Shown here piece after piece: positions 44,453 through 53,640 of a stretch of DNA of 64,000 nt; the stretch's first letter is position 1; every line of letters starts with the position of its first letter. The translations under genes and the position numbers were made by a program. The notes below the pieces were generated by a model that ran no database searches, was not told the DNA's origin, and saw nothing but the letters and a program-made list of their open reading frames with translations. Origin of the DNA: Microdochium bolleyi (Eukaryota > Ascomycota > Sordariomycetes > Xylariales > Microdochiaceae); NCBI GenBank assembly GCA_001566295.1, contig KQ964267.1, forward strand, positions 364,837 through 428,836, written 5' to 3'.

Positions 44453-45808
44453 ATGGTTAACGCACTCCTTCTCGCCGCCGTGCTAGCTGCTGGCCAGCTG
44501 GTCTCCGGCCGCGTCGCCATCGCTCCCGAGTCGAAGCGCGATCTCGAGAGTGCCGCGGCAGCACTGGGTAAGCCCATCTCCCTCCGTAGCCCCTGCTCTC
44601 ATGTTCCTGGTCAGCACCGACACCATGCTAACTGCTCCTCAGCCGACGACTCATGCAAAGATGCACTGGGCAACTGCTTCCAGCTCGACGCCGCAGCTGC
44701 TGCTGCCGCTGCTCTCGCTGTCCGCTCCGCTGACGGAGAGGACGACGCCGAGCTGACCGTCACCTCTACCGAGGAGGAGGGCGACGAGGAGGCCGCTCCG
44801 GAACTCGAAGCCCGTGCCAAGAAGAACAAGAAGAAGGGCAAGAAAGGCAAGAAGGGCAAGGGCAAGGGCAAGAAGAAGGGGAAGAAGGGCAAGAAGGGCA
44901 AGAAGGCCGGCGCGGCCAAGACCAGTGCTGCTCCCGCGGCCGCGGTTTCCACTGCTCCTGCTGCGGCTTCCACCGCTTCTACCGGCACCGGTGCCACTGG
45001 TATCCAGGCCCGCGATCTCGTCGAAGAGGAAGACAACTCCACCGTCGCGGAGCTCGCCGCCGATGAGGACGACGAGGAGACCCACGAGCTCGACACCCGC
45101 GCCAACAAGAAGAAGAAGGGCAAGAAGGGGAAGAAGGGCAAGAAGGGTAAGGGCAAGGGCAAGAAGAAGGGCAAGAAGGCCAAGGGCAAGAAGGCCAAGG
45201 CCGGCGCTGCTGGCGCCGCCAAGACCAGTGCTGCTCCCGCAGCAGCCGTTTCCACTGCTCCTGCCACTACCGGAGCAGCCACTACCGGCACCGGTGCCAC
45301 TGGCATCCAGGCCCGCGATGTCGTCGAGGAGGAGGATGACTCCGCCATCACCGAGCTCGCCGCCGATGATGAGGACGAGGAGCAGACCCAGCAGCTCGAC
45401 ACCCGTGCCAACAAGAAGAAGGGCAAGAAGGGCAAGAAGGGCAAGGGCAAGAAGGGCAAGGGCAAGGGGAAGAAGGGCAAGGGAAAGAAGGGCAAGAAGG
45501 CCAAGGCCGGTGCCGCGAAGCCCGCGCCGACGACTCTTTCGACTGCCGTCCGTCCTGCTGCCACTCCCGCTCCTGCCGCTCCCGCTGCCGCTCCTGCTGC
45601 CATGCACAAAAGGGACGTCGAGGAGCAGGATGAGGATGTGTTTGAGGACGCTGCTGAGGATGTCGAGCGCCGCGATGTCGAGGACGAGGATGAAGACGAG
45701 GACCTCAGTGCTCGCGATGTAGAGGAGGATGACGAAGAGGAGGACGGCGAGGTTGCCAAGCGCGACTTCGAGGCCGAGGATGTCGATGACGACGAGGATG
45801 AGGAGTAA
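44453..45808 (+). CDS. Secreted polyampholyte with three Lys/Gly-rich blocks alternating with acidic blocks
   Basis: Exons 44453-44567 and 44643-45808 encode 426 residues. The 75-nt intron has GTAAGC, GCTAAC and CTCAG; it is a multiple of three, so retention would also be open. A signal peptide (MVNALLLAAVLAAGQLVSG) precedes SKRDLE, a likely propeptide cleavage. After a Cys-bearing segment (DDSCKDALGNCF) come three ~95-residue modules. Each has a block of about 30 residues built from KKG/KGKG, then an Ala/Ser/Thr linker, then an acidic stretch; the third module replaces the linker by Pro/Ala. The C terminus is almost wholly Asp/Glu. The motif R-D-[LVF]-[EV] recurs seven times, after KR, RR or AR, and suggests stepwise protease processing. 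I know no family with this layout. Binding of nucleic acid, polyphosphate, wall polymer or mineral would fit the charge, all speculative. Confidence 0.78.
   Translation: MVNALLLAAVLAAGQLVSGRVAIAPESKRDLESAAAALGKPISLRSPCSHVPGQHRHHANCSSADDSCKDALGNCFQLDAAAAAAAALAVRSADGEDDAELTVTSTEEEGDEEAAPELEARAKKNKKKGKKGKKGKGKGKKKGKKGKKGKKAGAAKTSAAPAAAVSTAPAAASTASTGTGATGIQARDLVEEEDNSTVAELAADEDDEETHELDTRANKKKKGKKGKKGKKGKGKGKKKGKKAKGKKAKAGAAGAAKTSAAPAAAVSTAPATTGAATTGTGATGIQARDVVEEEDDSAITELAADDEDEEQTQQLDTRANKKKGKKGKKGKGKKGKGKGKKGKGKKGKKAKAGAAKPAPTTLSTAVRPAATPAPAAPAAAPAAMHKRDVEEQDEDVFEDAAEDVERRDVEDEDEDEDLSARDVEEDDEEEDGEVAKRDFEAEDVDDDEDEE
44818..45507 (+). repeat. Three coding Lys/Gly tracts, GGCAAGAAG-type tandem repeats
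   Basis: Three tracts of near-perfect 6- and 9-bp units (GGCAAG, GGCAAGAAG) lie at about 44818-44907, 45104-45202 and 45411-45507. They sit in larger repeats of about 300 bp that also contain the linker (KTSAAPAAAVSTAP in the first two) and the acidic segment. The repeats make antisense frames open, which gives false minus-strand ORFs. Confidence 0.85.
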
Positions 45809-46101
45809 AAGAGGCGTCCTTGTTGTTCATTCACGGCAGGCCGAGATCAGGCGACTTGCAACTATCGGTCGAGGTGTTCTTCTCTATTGACGGGAGAGTA
45901 ATAATTATGGTTGAGTTGAGATAGCTACAGATTTGAGATGATGGTCTATACACCGAGTGTCTATCGAGTCCCTTGCGAGTAGTGTCAGAGACTTCCATGA
46001 GAGAGTCGACCAGTGCCCAGCTTGGTGGCGACCCGCCTCGATGATGAACGCTCCGCAAGCCACAACAACACCTCTGGACTGGTAACGTATCAAGCGGCAA
46101 C
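45809..46101. other. Convergent spacer, 0.29 kb
   Basis: This lies between the stop codons of the Lys/Gly-block gene and the kinesin gene. It is too short for another gene and leaves no room for a kinesin tail of normal size. Confidence 0.4.
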
Positions 46102-47649
46102 TCACGCAGCCGCAGCCCCGACCAAGCTCCCATACTTCAACGAGTTCAGCGTTGCCGCGAACTGCCCTGCCGCAGGGGACAGAGTGACCACCATCGCCGA
46201 GCTCGAACCCTTCGCGTTCTTCTCGCCATCCCCCTCCGCGACCCCGTCACCACGGCCACTGCCACCACTGTTCCCCGAGAAGACCTCCCTCAACACCATG
46301 GTCAGCGGCGACGCGCGGAACGGCACTCTGGCCGAGCCGTTCGACCACGCCCGGATGACCTCCTTGAGCGCCAGCAGGTCCGTGTTGATCTGCCTGCCCT
46401 CCTGGCGCTCCTTTGGCGTCTGCTTCGCCACCAAGCTGCTGATCCCCGACTTATTCTCGGTGTGGTACTCTGCCCCGGCGAGGTCGACAAACACCATCCT
46501 CGCCCCAAGGACCGCTGCCGCACCACCCTCACCACCACCAGCCCCCTCACTCAAGACAGCCTCGACACATCTCTCCGCATCCGCCACGCGGGCCTCGAAC
46601 ACCGCCTTCTCCGCCTCGGCCTTGTCGATGCGCTCCTGGTCGATCACATACGCCGGGTTGACCATCCACTTCCCGTCCGCGCCCTGCACGTAGCCCTTCG
46701 ACTGCTCCTCGACCGCGACGTCCGTCGCCCGCTTCCCCACGGGTACCAGCTCCGACTGCCTGTCCCACAGCGCCTCCCGCGCCGCCACCAGCGCGCCGCT
46801 GACGACCTCGAGCTCGACGACGGCGTGCGTGCGCGACGACTCGTCGTGCACCGACGACTTGCCCACCGCGCGGCGGGCCAGCGCCCCCGCCAGCGCGGTC
46901 CGCAGCGACGCCAGGTCGAAGCACGCGACCTGCGTGAGCGGGCTCACGCGGACCCGACCGTCCGGCAGCACCACCGTGGGGCCGCGGATGTGCGTCCGCC
47001 CGTCGGGCCCCTGGCGGATGTGGCACTCCGTTGGTGCCGAGCCTGGGCCGGAGGCAGAGAGCAGGTCCAGCGCCGCGTTCTTGCGGAGCTCGAAGACGCC
47101 GAGGCCGATCCCTAGCTTCTCGTGAGCTTGGGTTCGTCCGGACGAAGTGTTCAGATGGTCGAGGGCGGCGAATAATTCCCTCGCCGCCGCGAGACACAAG
47201 CCCGGCTCCGCATCATCGCCGCTGTCGCGATTCCCTCCGCCGCCTGGGCCGATGATGGTGTGCGTCTTGCCGCTGCCCGAGTGCCCATACGCGAACACGC
47301 TGAAGTTGTGCCCCGCGAGCACGCGCGGTAGGGCCGGCGCGACTACGGCGTCGTAGGCGGCGCTGTTGGCCTGGTCCGGGCCGAGGACGGCGGCGAAGGC
47401 CGGGGCGCTCTTCCAGGAGGACGAGCTGTTGCTGCCGGTGCTCTTGCTGGTGCTCGTGCTGGTGGTGTCTGGCTTCGCGATGCTGATTGAGAGGAGGTCC
47501 GGAGATGACGGCTGTGTGGTGGCACGTGTAGTGGTGGTGCTCGTGGTGGTGATTTGCGGCTCGGAGGCGGCGGTCTCGGATGCGGACGCCGGCCGCCACC
47601 GGGCGTACACGGCGATTCCGCTGCCTGAGACTTTGTCGGTTGGGTTCAT
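46102..47649 (-). CDS. Kinesin motor-domain protein without stalk or tail
   Basis: A single-exon ORF of 515 residues is nearly all motor domain. The P-loop is GHSGSGKT (122-129) and is preceded by FSVFAYGHSG. Switch I is HDESSRTH (268-275), with Thr in place of the usual Ser. Switch II is VDLAGAE (388-394). The end shows RVPFRASPLTMVL and LNSLKYGSLV, the last motor elements. About 113 residues separate the switches, far more than the usual 35-45, because of a charged helical insertion. No neck, coiled coil or cargo domain follows. The stop TGA lies inside a perfect GTGAGT, so a small extra exon cannot be excluded, but only ~290 bp remain before the next gene. Conserved ATPase motifs suggest a working nucleotide-binding protein; movement along microtubules is uncertain. 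Confidence 0.82.
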   Translation of the reverse strand: MNPTDKVSGSGIAVYARWRPASASETAASEPQITTTSTTTTRATTQPSSPDLLSISIAKPDTTSTSTSKSTGSNSSSSWKSAPAFAAVLGPDQANSAAYDAVVAPALPRVLAGHNFSVFAYGHSGSGKTHTIIGPGGGGNRDSGDDAEPGLCLAAARELFAALDHLNTSSGRTQAHEKLGIGLGVFELRKNAALDLLSASGPGSAPTECHIRQGPDGRTHIRGPTVVLPDGRVRVSPLTQVACFDLASLRTALAGALARRAVGKSSVHDESSRTHAVVELEVVSGALVAAREALWDRQSELVPVGKRATDVAVEEQSKGYVQGADGKWMVNPAYVIDQERIDKAEAEKAVFEARVADAERCVEAVLSEGAGGGEGGAAAVLGARMVFVDLAGAEYHTENKSGISSLVAKQTPKERQEGRQINTDLLALKEVIRAWSNGSARVPFRASPLTMVLREVFSGNSGGSGRGDGVAEGDGEKNAKGSSSAMVVTLSPAAGQFAATLNSLKYGSLVGAAAA

Positions 47650-48672
47650 CCTCGTTTCGTGTCGCAGATATGCAGTATGGCAGAGACACACGCTTGTTTC
47701 GTAAGATAGTTCAAGAACATAGAGTCATCCGCGCAGTCCACGCACTTATAGTAAGTACCATATTGTAGCTGCCTTGTGAAGTTCAGCTTGGATACTGGTG
47801 CGTCCAGGCAGCTGCCTTTCAGCCTCGGTTGACCAGGCAGCCGATTGTAACGGTGCTTGAAGATGGACGGCAACTACCGAGTGCCTGGTACACTTTCAGG
47901 GTCGTGAATGGACGTTTTGAGTTCTATTCATTTGCGCACCGTGGCATTCTAGGTTTTTTCTCCTCGTCTTTTGGTGGTTATATTTATTGCATTTTTTGTT
48001 AACTATTCAACGTTGTTTCTAGTTTTGGAAATACGGAAAAAATCAATTGTTCTCGCCCCAATGACTGCAACACCTGAAGCTCACTCTGCAACCATCCAAA
48101 CAGCTGACGATAATCGGATCTATTACACGCTCACATCAACTCAAATATTTATCAATAGCCCGATACTCCATCAATTGAGCATCTGCAGCTGTCACGATAC
48201 GGAGTGGCGTGTCTCGGGCGAGGCGCAAGCGCAATGCAATTTCGTTTAAGTGCGCCACTCGAGCCCCCAGTCTCCACTCAGGGGTAAAAGGCAAAACATG
48301 CACTGTCTGTATCTGGCCAAGCGTGCGTGCTGTGAACCCGACGGCTGACGAGCAGGCGGTCATTAAGAATCACGTACGATATTTTAGGCAACTGGAACAA
48401 GACACTGGTGAACGGATACAGAAAAAAAAGAATGAAGGTGACTTCAACGCGGCTTTGGTGGTGACGCGCGCGCGGTGTGTGATGAGATTAGTGATCTATG
48501 GACGCGGCCCCCCCTTGGGCGCAGGTAAAATGTTTATGCTAATATGTACAGAGAATCCCGTAATCCTCCCGACATAAACCGCGTTTACATCGCTCCAGAC
48601 CCCGTCATCGTGTGAAACCTCTCGACATCACTGCTTCCACTGCAGGGTAAACAAAGTGCTGTCGACCTCCGC
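47650..48672. other. Intergenic, 1.0 kb
   Basis: This holds the kinesin promoter near 47650 and the 3' end of the tyrosinase gene near 48672. The middle is AT-rich (47930-48180). No gene was seen. Confidence 0.4.
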
Positions 48673-49743
48673 TTACTGGAGGAGATCGTAGGTGTAGCAG
48701 CCGACATCGCCCTCGGTGTCGAGCAGCTCGCCGACGGTCATCTCGCGGAAGAGGCCCATGGAGGTGAGGCGGGTGTTGACGGTGAGCGGGGTGCAGGGGC
48801 TGCGCTTGTCGGCGCAGCCGCTGATGCTGCTCCAGCGCCAGCTCTGCTGGTTCTGCCACTTCTTCCACGCGAAATCGACGTAGGAGTGGTGGAGGAAGAA
48901 AACGGGGTCCGCGGGGGACTGGGACTGCGAGGACATGGTCGGGCCGATGGCGAGGTGGCCGTAGGCGTGGTTCAGGCCCTCGAGGTTGGCGCGCATGTCC
49001 GAGTACGAGCCGCGGCTGTTGACGTAGTCCTCGTTGCCCTGGTTCGAGTTGGCAGACATGTCGCGGCGCTCGCCGCGGGCGACGCACTGGCCCGAGATGG
49101 GGTTGATGAGGCCCGCGAAGGTGCCCTGGGTAATGCAGAAACCGTTGTTGCCGTTGGCGGCGGGGAGGGAGCCGAACCACTGGGGAGAGAAGATGTCGGA
49201 GGCGCCAAAGTTGCCGACGTTGTTGTTCTCCTTCCACCACGGGTAGGGGCCGTTGAAGCCGCACTCGGTCGACATGAGCGAGCGCAGCATGTACAGGTAG
49301 TAGCGGTGCCACGGCAGGAAGATGTCGGAGCCGTGGATGTCGTTGACCATGTTGTTGTGGACAAAGACCATCTCGTCGTAGAGCGAGTGGCGGCGGCCGT
49401 CGTTCCAGACGCCGCGTCCGGGGCGGCCCATCAGACACTTGAAGGCGTTGACGTAGTTGGTGCGGTCCTGGCCGGCCATGGTGCCCCAGCGGCGGTAGAT
49501 GGTCCGGCGGCAACCGGCCTGGATGCTGAAGCCGTCACCATTGTCGGCGGGGGCCATGACGGACGGGGGAGTGCCGGGCGGCGGCTGCGGGCGAGGAGCA
49601 GCGGCGATCTGCTCGATGGTCATGGCGTGAGCCTGCTGGTTGGCGGGCGGGAAGGCCAGCGTCTTGACGGGCGTGGTGCCGGGGGCCGCCTGCGCGAAGG
49701 CCGCCAGGGACAGCACCGAGGTAAGGGCGGATGAGACCTTCAT
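48673..49743 (-). CDS. Secreted short tyrosinase (type-3 copper oxidase)
   Basis: An intronless ORF of 356 residues. A signal peptide (MKVSSALTSVLSLAAFAQA) is followed by the CuA site, with His129, His137 and His146 in FVHNNM, DIHGSD and LPWHRYY, and the CuB site with His259 and His263 (LNHAYGH) and the HH pair at 285-286 in DPVFFLHHSYVDFAW. Several paired cysteines (for example 78, 103, 161, 203, 220) fit an extracellular protein. It ends soon after CuB and lacks the ~150-residue C-terminal cap of classic intracellular fungal tyrosinases, so it belongs to the short secreted class. Such enzymes oxidise phenols or o-aminophenols with O2, for pigment, defence or aromatic metabolite tailoring. 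It has no obvious pathway neighbours. Confidence 0.92.
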   Translation of the reverse strand: MKVSSALTSVLSLAAFAQAAPGTTPVKTLAFPPANQQAHAMTIEQIAAAPRPQPPPGTPPSVMAPADNGDGFSIQAGCRRTIYRRWGTMAGQDRTNYVNAFKCLMGRPGRGVWNDGRRHSLYDEMVFVHNNMVNDIHGSDIFLPWHRYYLYMLRSLMSTECGFNGPYPWWKENNNVGNFGASDIFSPQWFGSLPAANGNNGFCITQGTFAGLINPISGQCVARGERRDMSANSNQGNEDYVNSRGSYSDMRANLEGLNHAYGHLAIGPTMSSQSQSPADPVFFLHHSYVDFAWKKWQNQQSWRWSSISGCADKRSPCTPLTVNTRLTSMGLFREMTVGELLDTEGDVGCYTYDLLQ

Positions 49744-52700
49744 GGTTGCTGATGTGTGTGTTTTTGTTGAGGTAATTAGGAATTATTAGAAATATTAGCG
49801 AGAGACTGGCACCAGATGTCGACCGTGGTGTTGATTCCAGAAGGTGGTAGCCAAGAAAAGAGTGACAGGAGTGACAGGAGGCGGCAGGGTGGGAGCTTTA
49901 AGGAAAGGAGGATCTCGCTGATCGCCGGCGGGCATCCCGGTCGTGCTGGCAGCGACAAGTCACAACACCAGCGGACAATTCCATTGTGCCGTGGGTCCTG
50001 CTCGTGTCGCAACGGGGAGCGGGTGCATGATTACTGCATGGTGGCGTCGCCAGCTCGCAGGGACACGGGCCCAGCTGGCAGGGGGTCAGGGGTAAGCGGC
50101 GAGAGAGGCCCGCGAGAGGGGAGGCCACAGCCTCCTTTGCCGCCGTCCAGGACGGGCTCGAGAGGCTGGCTCAGCGCCAGGCCTGCAGAAACGGTGGCCC
50201 GGTGGAAATGCAGGACTGCGACTTCAGACGCACAGCAGGCCAATACGAGTCGAGCCAGCAGCCGGCACCGTCGTCCCATGGCGGCTGCCCGGCCATTCAT
50301 GCTACGCCGCAGCGAGGCTAGCTCACATCAGCAATACGAACAGGCCCATCTCCACCCAGTAATGAAAAGGCCCATGCTCGTGGTCAGCTCACGCCTCTAG
50401 AGCTCCTAGCTCGCGGCCGTGTCCCCACCCCATTACGCGGTGCTCTCGCTTCGCCCACATTCGTCAGGCCGGGCTCGCGCGTTTCCCAATGGGACGTTAC
50501 CTAGGCTGGACGCGCGAGCCGCGAGAGTCGTCTCTCGAGGTCAGGGAATGCAGGCGGGCCCCCAACGCCTGCGCTAGACAGCCATGCGAGCCCATGGTGG
50601 GCGCCGCTGTTGAAGTCTCTGCCAAGCCTGTCCCCTCGGACTGTCCCCAGTCGGGTATCCGGCAACGGCTTCGTGATTCGAGCCCACCTTTTGCATTCCA
50701 GAATAGCATCATGAGATCGTACCCCGTTTCTTCTCTGGAGACTCTGCATCATGGCTCGCATGGATCGACACCACCTGAACGAACGATGGGCACGCCTCGC
50801 CTACCCACTGCGTAACACTGGAAAGAAGAACAAGCATGGATGGGGCTTGAGTATGCCGTCGTCGGGCCTCGACCGCTGCAGCCCCCCCTCTCTCCGCCTC
50901 AATCGATATCCGTTCGAGCACTCTGCCGAGCCGTCCTTTTGGCCAAGATCACCACTGGCATGCATCTGAGATGTCCAATTGGTGAGACAGAAGGCGTCCC
51001 CAAAGAGAGAGCACCCGCGCTACCCGCTGTTCCCGAAAGGCTTGTCTCGACCTCTGGTCCTCCGTAGCTAGACACAACTGGGTGCAGACCTGGTGTTGCT
51101 CCAGGTCTGACAAGCAACAAGGCTGATTTCTTGGCATTCCGCCGGTCATACGTGCGTGGTGTGGTGTTGGCCCCCCGAGGATGGCTCCCCTGGCCTGCCT
51201 CATCGCGGGGTAATGCAGCAGTAGCCACCTCGTGAATGGCTTGCGCTTTTGACAGCGCAGAGGCGGCCTTGGCAGGGCTTGCTTTCCTCTCTGCATGGGG
51301 TGGCTGACACCACCCGAGCTTTGCTCGCGTGGTGGCGACATTTGCGGAAGACAGCCCAGCTCGCCATTTGGTCTTTGGGAACCGGGAGACCGGGGATGGA
51401 TGGGAGGGAGGGGGGGAGGGGAAAGCGATTCGATTCGGGGTCATTGTGTCTGCGGCGATTCCCGCAACTCTCTTAGGCTATTCCGATCATTGAGGTCGAC
51501 CGCTCTTTCGTGCGGCTGAGATGCGCAGCAGCGCACAGAATGTCCGTACCAGGATAGACACCCCCGCTAGGCAACACTTTGTGTGTCCGAGATGCAAGGT
51601 TAGAGCCTCGGTCGCGGTTTGTGCAAGACAGATAATCATCCCCGCTCCAGTTTACGACATGCCACAGAAGGCACGCCGAGCACCGCAGCGAACGTAGGTA
51701 CCTAAACACCAGTGTGTCGTAACTCGGCGAGCCCGCCAAGGCCACGGACAAGCTCGGCCTTTTGCCGATAAGGGGCCCTGGCTCTGCCGTGCGGTGGAGC
51801 CAGGAAGCGATGCGAATGCTCTCGCAGGGCCGCCGCTCACTTTGGACTTAGCTTCGTCAGGCTTGTGCGACGGCGGCAGCCACCTGATTTCCCAAAAGAC
51901 CCCGTTGGCGCCACTAGAGCTCTCCCCTCCCCACCACCCAGCAATGCGCCCAGACTCGTTGTTGTTCAGATTGGTCAACGGGGCCGTGGCGGCCGGCTCT
52001 CATTGACCGCGCGTCACCTGTCTTATTAGCAGTCTTGTCGAAGCCCGTGTCCCCTTTCCATTCCAACACCTGGGAGCACGATTGTGTAAAGGGGAGATGT
52101 CCTCGGTCGTTAAAAAACAAAGTGCATCTCACGAGTACAAGGCTTTCCGAGAGCCGATGGCAAGGGTTGCTCATTGGGGTCGCCGGGCCCCCATTCGCCG
52201 AGCTTACGAGGTTTACGGGCCTGCGGTGTGGAGATGATGACAGCATCGTGCGCGCTGGGTCAGCAACCGGCGCCCAGCGAGCCTTGGAAGGATCGTGTGG
52301 TGTGGTGGGGTTCTTTCGTATCCTGATGCCAGAAAAGGACGACTCGTGGTGCATGTTCTTTCTTAAGTCGTCATAGGGTCGGGGTCGCTGTTCCTGTGTG
52401 TTGCACGCCAGTGTGCAAGAGATGGGCGGAGAGCTCCGCCCTGGTGAGCGGAACATCGGGTCACGTTTTCCACTGCGCCGAAGCGTTTTACGAGGTATTA
52501 GTAAGAGTCTGAGAGAAATCAAGCCAAAGCTGGAAACTCGAATATGTGCGATTCTTGGGTGAGTGCGCCTCTTACGTATTCCGTTGCCATTATCGCCGAT
52601 GACCGAGGAAAGCATGATCATGACCTTGCGGGGTGTCACAAAGTCACGAGAAGAGTCTAGCAAGGAACGGTTCACGGCACGCGCAGGCCGGTAACGACTG

Positions 52701-52912
52701 CAACTGTATTTGATAACGCGGATAGAGACTGCTGATAGACTGAGAAGTCTGCCGAGCACATGAATGGGAAGAGTGACTGTAAAGACTGTGGCTCGAATGG
52801 TGGGTTTGACAGCATACTTATGTTGCCGAAATGAAGGAAGCTTGTAAACCGCGGATGGCTAGAGTCATGTGTGGCCGTGGCGTGGACCAGCAGACGCAGC
52901 TACTTGAGCTCA
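49744..52912. other. Gene-free stretch, 3.2 kb
   Basis: The left end holds the tyrosinase promoter. Frames up to about 280 codons exist on the minus strand (51914-52759) but show no domain or fungal codon bias and overlap frames on the other strand. G-rich purine runs occur around 51395-51425. No transposon ends or RNA genes were recognised. Confidence 0.4.
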
Positions 52913-53640
52913 TCAATCTCTGGTCTCGAGGGCCGGCCACTCGAACTCGTAATGCGTTTCGTTGTATGCCTCGAGCCAGAGGATTTCCTCCGCAGTCGGG
53001 GCTTTCTCGTGTCCGGCGGAGTCGTAAAATCGCACGTAGAGCGGATGAGACATACATGTCCTTGTGGTGAAAATTCTTGGTAAGGAGACTGTCGAAGGGC
53101 ACATGCCGCATGGTCTCCAGCCAGGGGAGATCAGGCTTCTCCGCCACGACGTCGGGCTTGTCGCAGAAGACATGTACTCTGAGCCCGTAACGTTGCCAGT
53201 ACCGCACCTCAGAGGGGCAGATGGAATTCGACCCTGAAGCCTTCGAATATCTTCACGATAAACCCTTTTATCTCATCCAGCTCCTTTGACTCGTCCTCTT
53301 TCATTTCGACCTCGCTTGGTTCCTTCTCCTTCCCCTTCCCCCTTTTTGGATCCTTCTCCTCCCTTGACTTGCCCTGCTCCTTCGACTGTTGCCGCTTCTC
53401 CATCCTGAGCCGCACTGCCTTCTCGAGCGCGTCTTCCTTGTAGTCTGGGTTCCGCCCTTTCTTGGCCCTGGGTGAATGAATGATTCGTTTTCTGGGGTTC
53501 TGCCTGTTGGGCTCGATGCCGTTCTCCCACCAGAGCTTGTTGATGTATGCGACCGGCTCAGTTCTGTGCAGCAAAGCAGGCCCCCATCGGAGGTCCGATG
53601 TCAGCAGTTCGATGGGCGGGAACGTGCTGGCAGAAGCCAT
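52913..53640 (-). pseudogene. Frameshifted ORF of unknown function (two breaks)
   Basis: The frame starts at ATG 53640 (MASASTFPPIELL) and runs through a Lys/Glu-rich region to EGFRVEFHLPL and a stop at 53209. One frame over, without a gap, comes EVRYWQRYGLRVHVFCDKPDVV to HHKDMYV (about 53089-53206). Another step over gives HPLYVRFYDSAGHEKAPTAEE to the stop at 52913. One extra C in a CCCC run and one extra T near 53057 would explain both shifts. Across all three segments the protein-like character continues, so this was probably one gene of about 240 residues. I do not recognise the family; the middle is highly charged and no signal peptide is present. Sequence error is possible, but two breaks in 160 bp favour decay. 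Confidence 0.5.

Noticed and set aside
44611..45834. Minus-strand ORFs of 407 and 318 codons
   Set aside because: They are antisense to the Lys/Gly-block gene. The repeats GGCAAG and GAGGA keep the antisense frames open and give only Ser or Leu runs without any domain.
51914..52759. Minus-strand ORF of 281 codons
   Set aside because: No domain, signal peptide or G/C-biased third positions; overlapping frames exist on the other strand.
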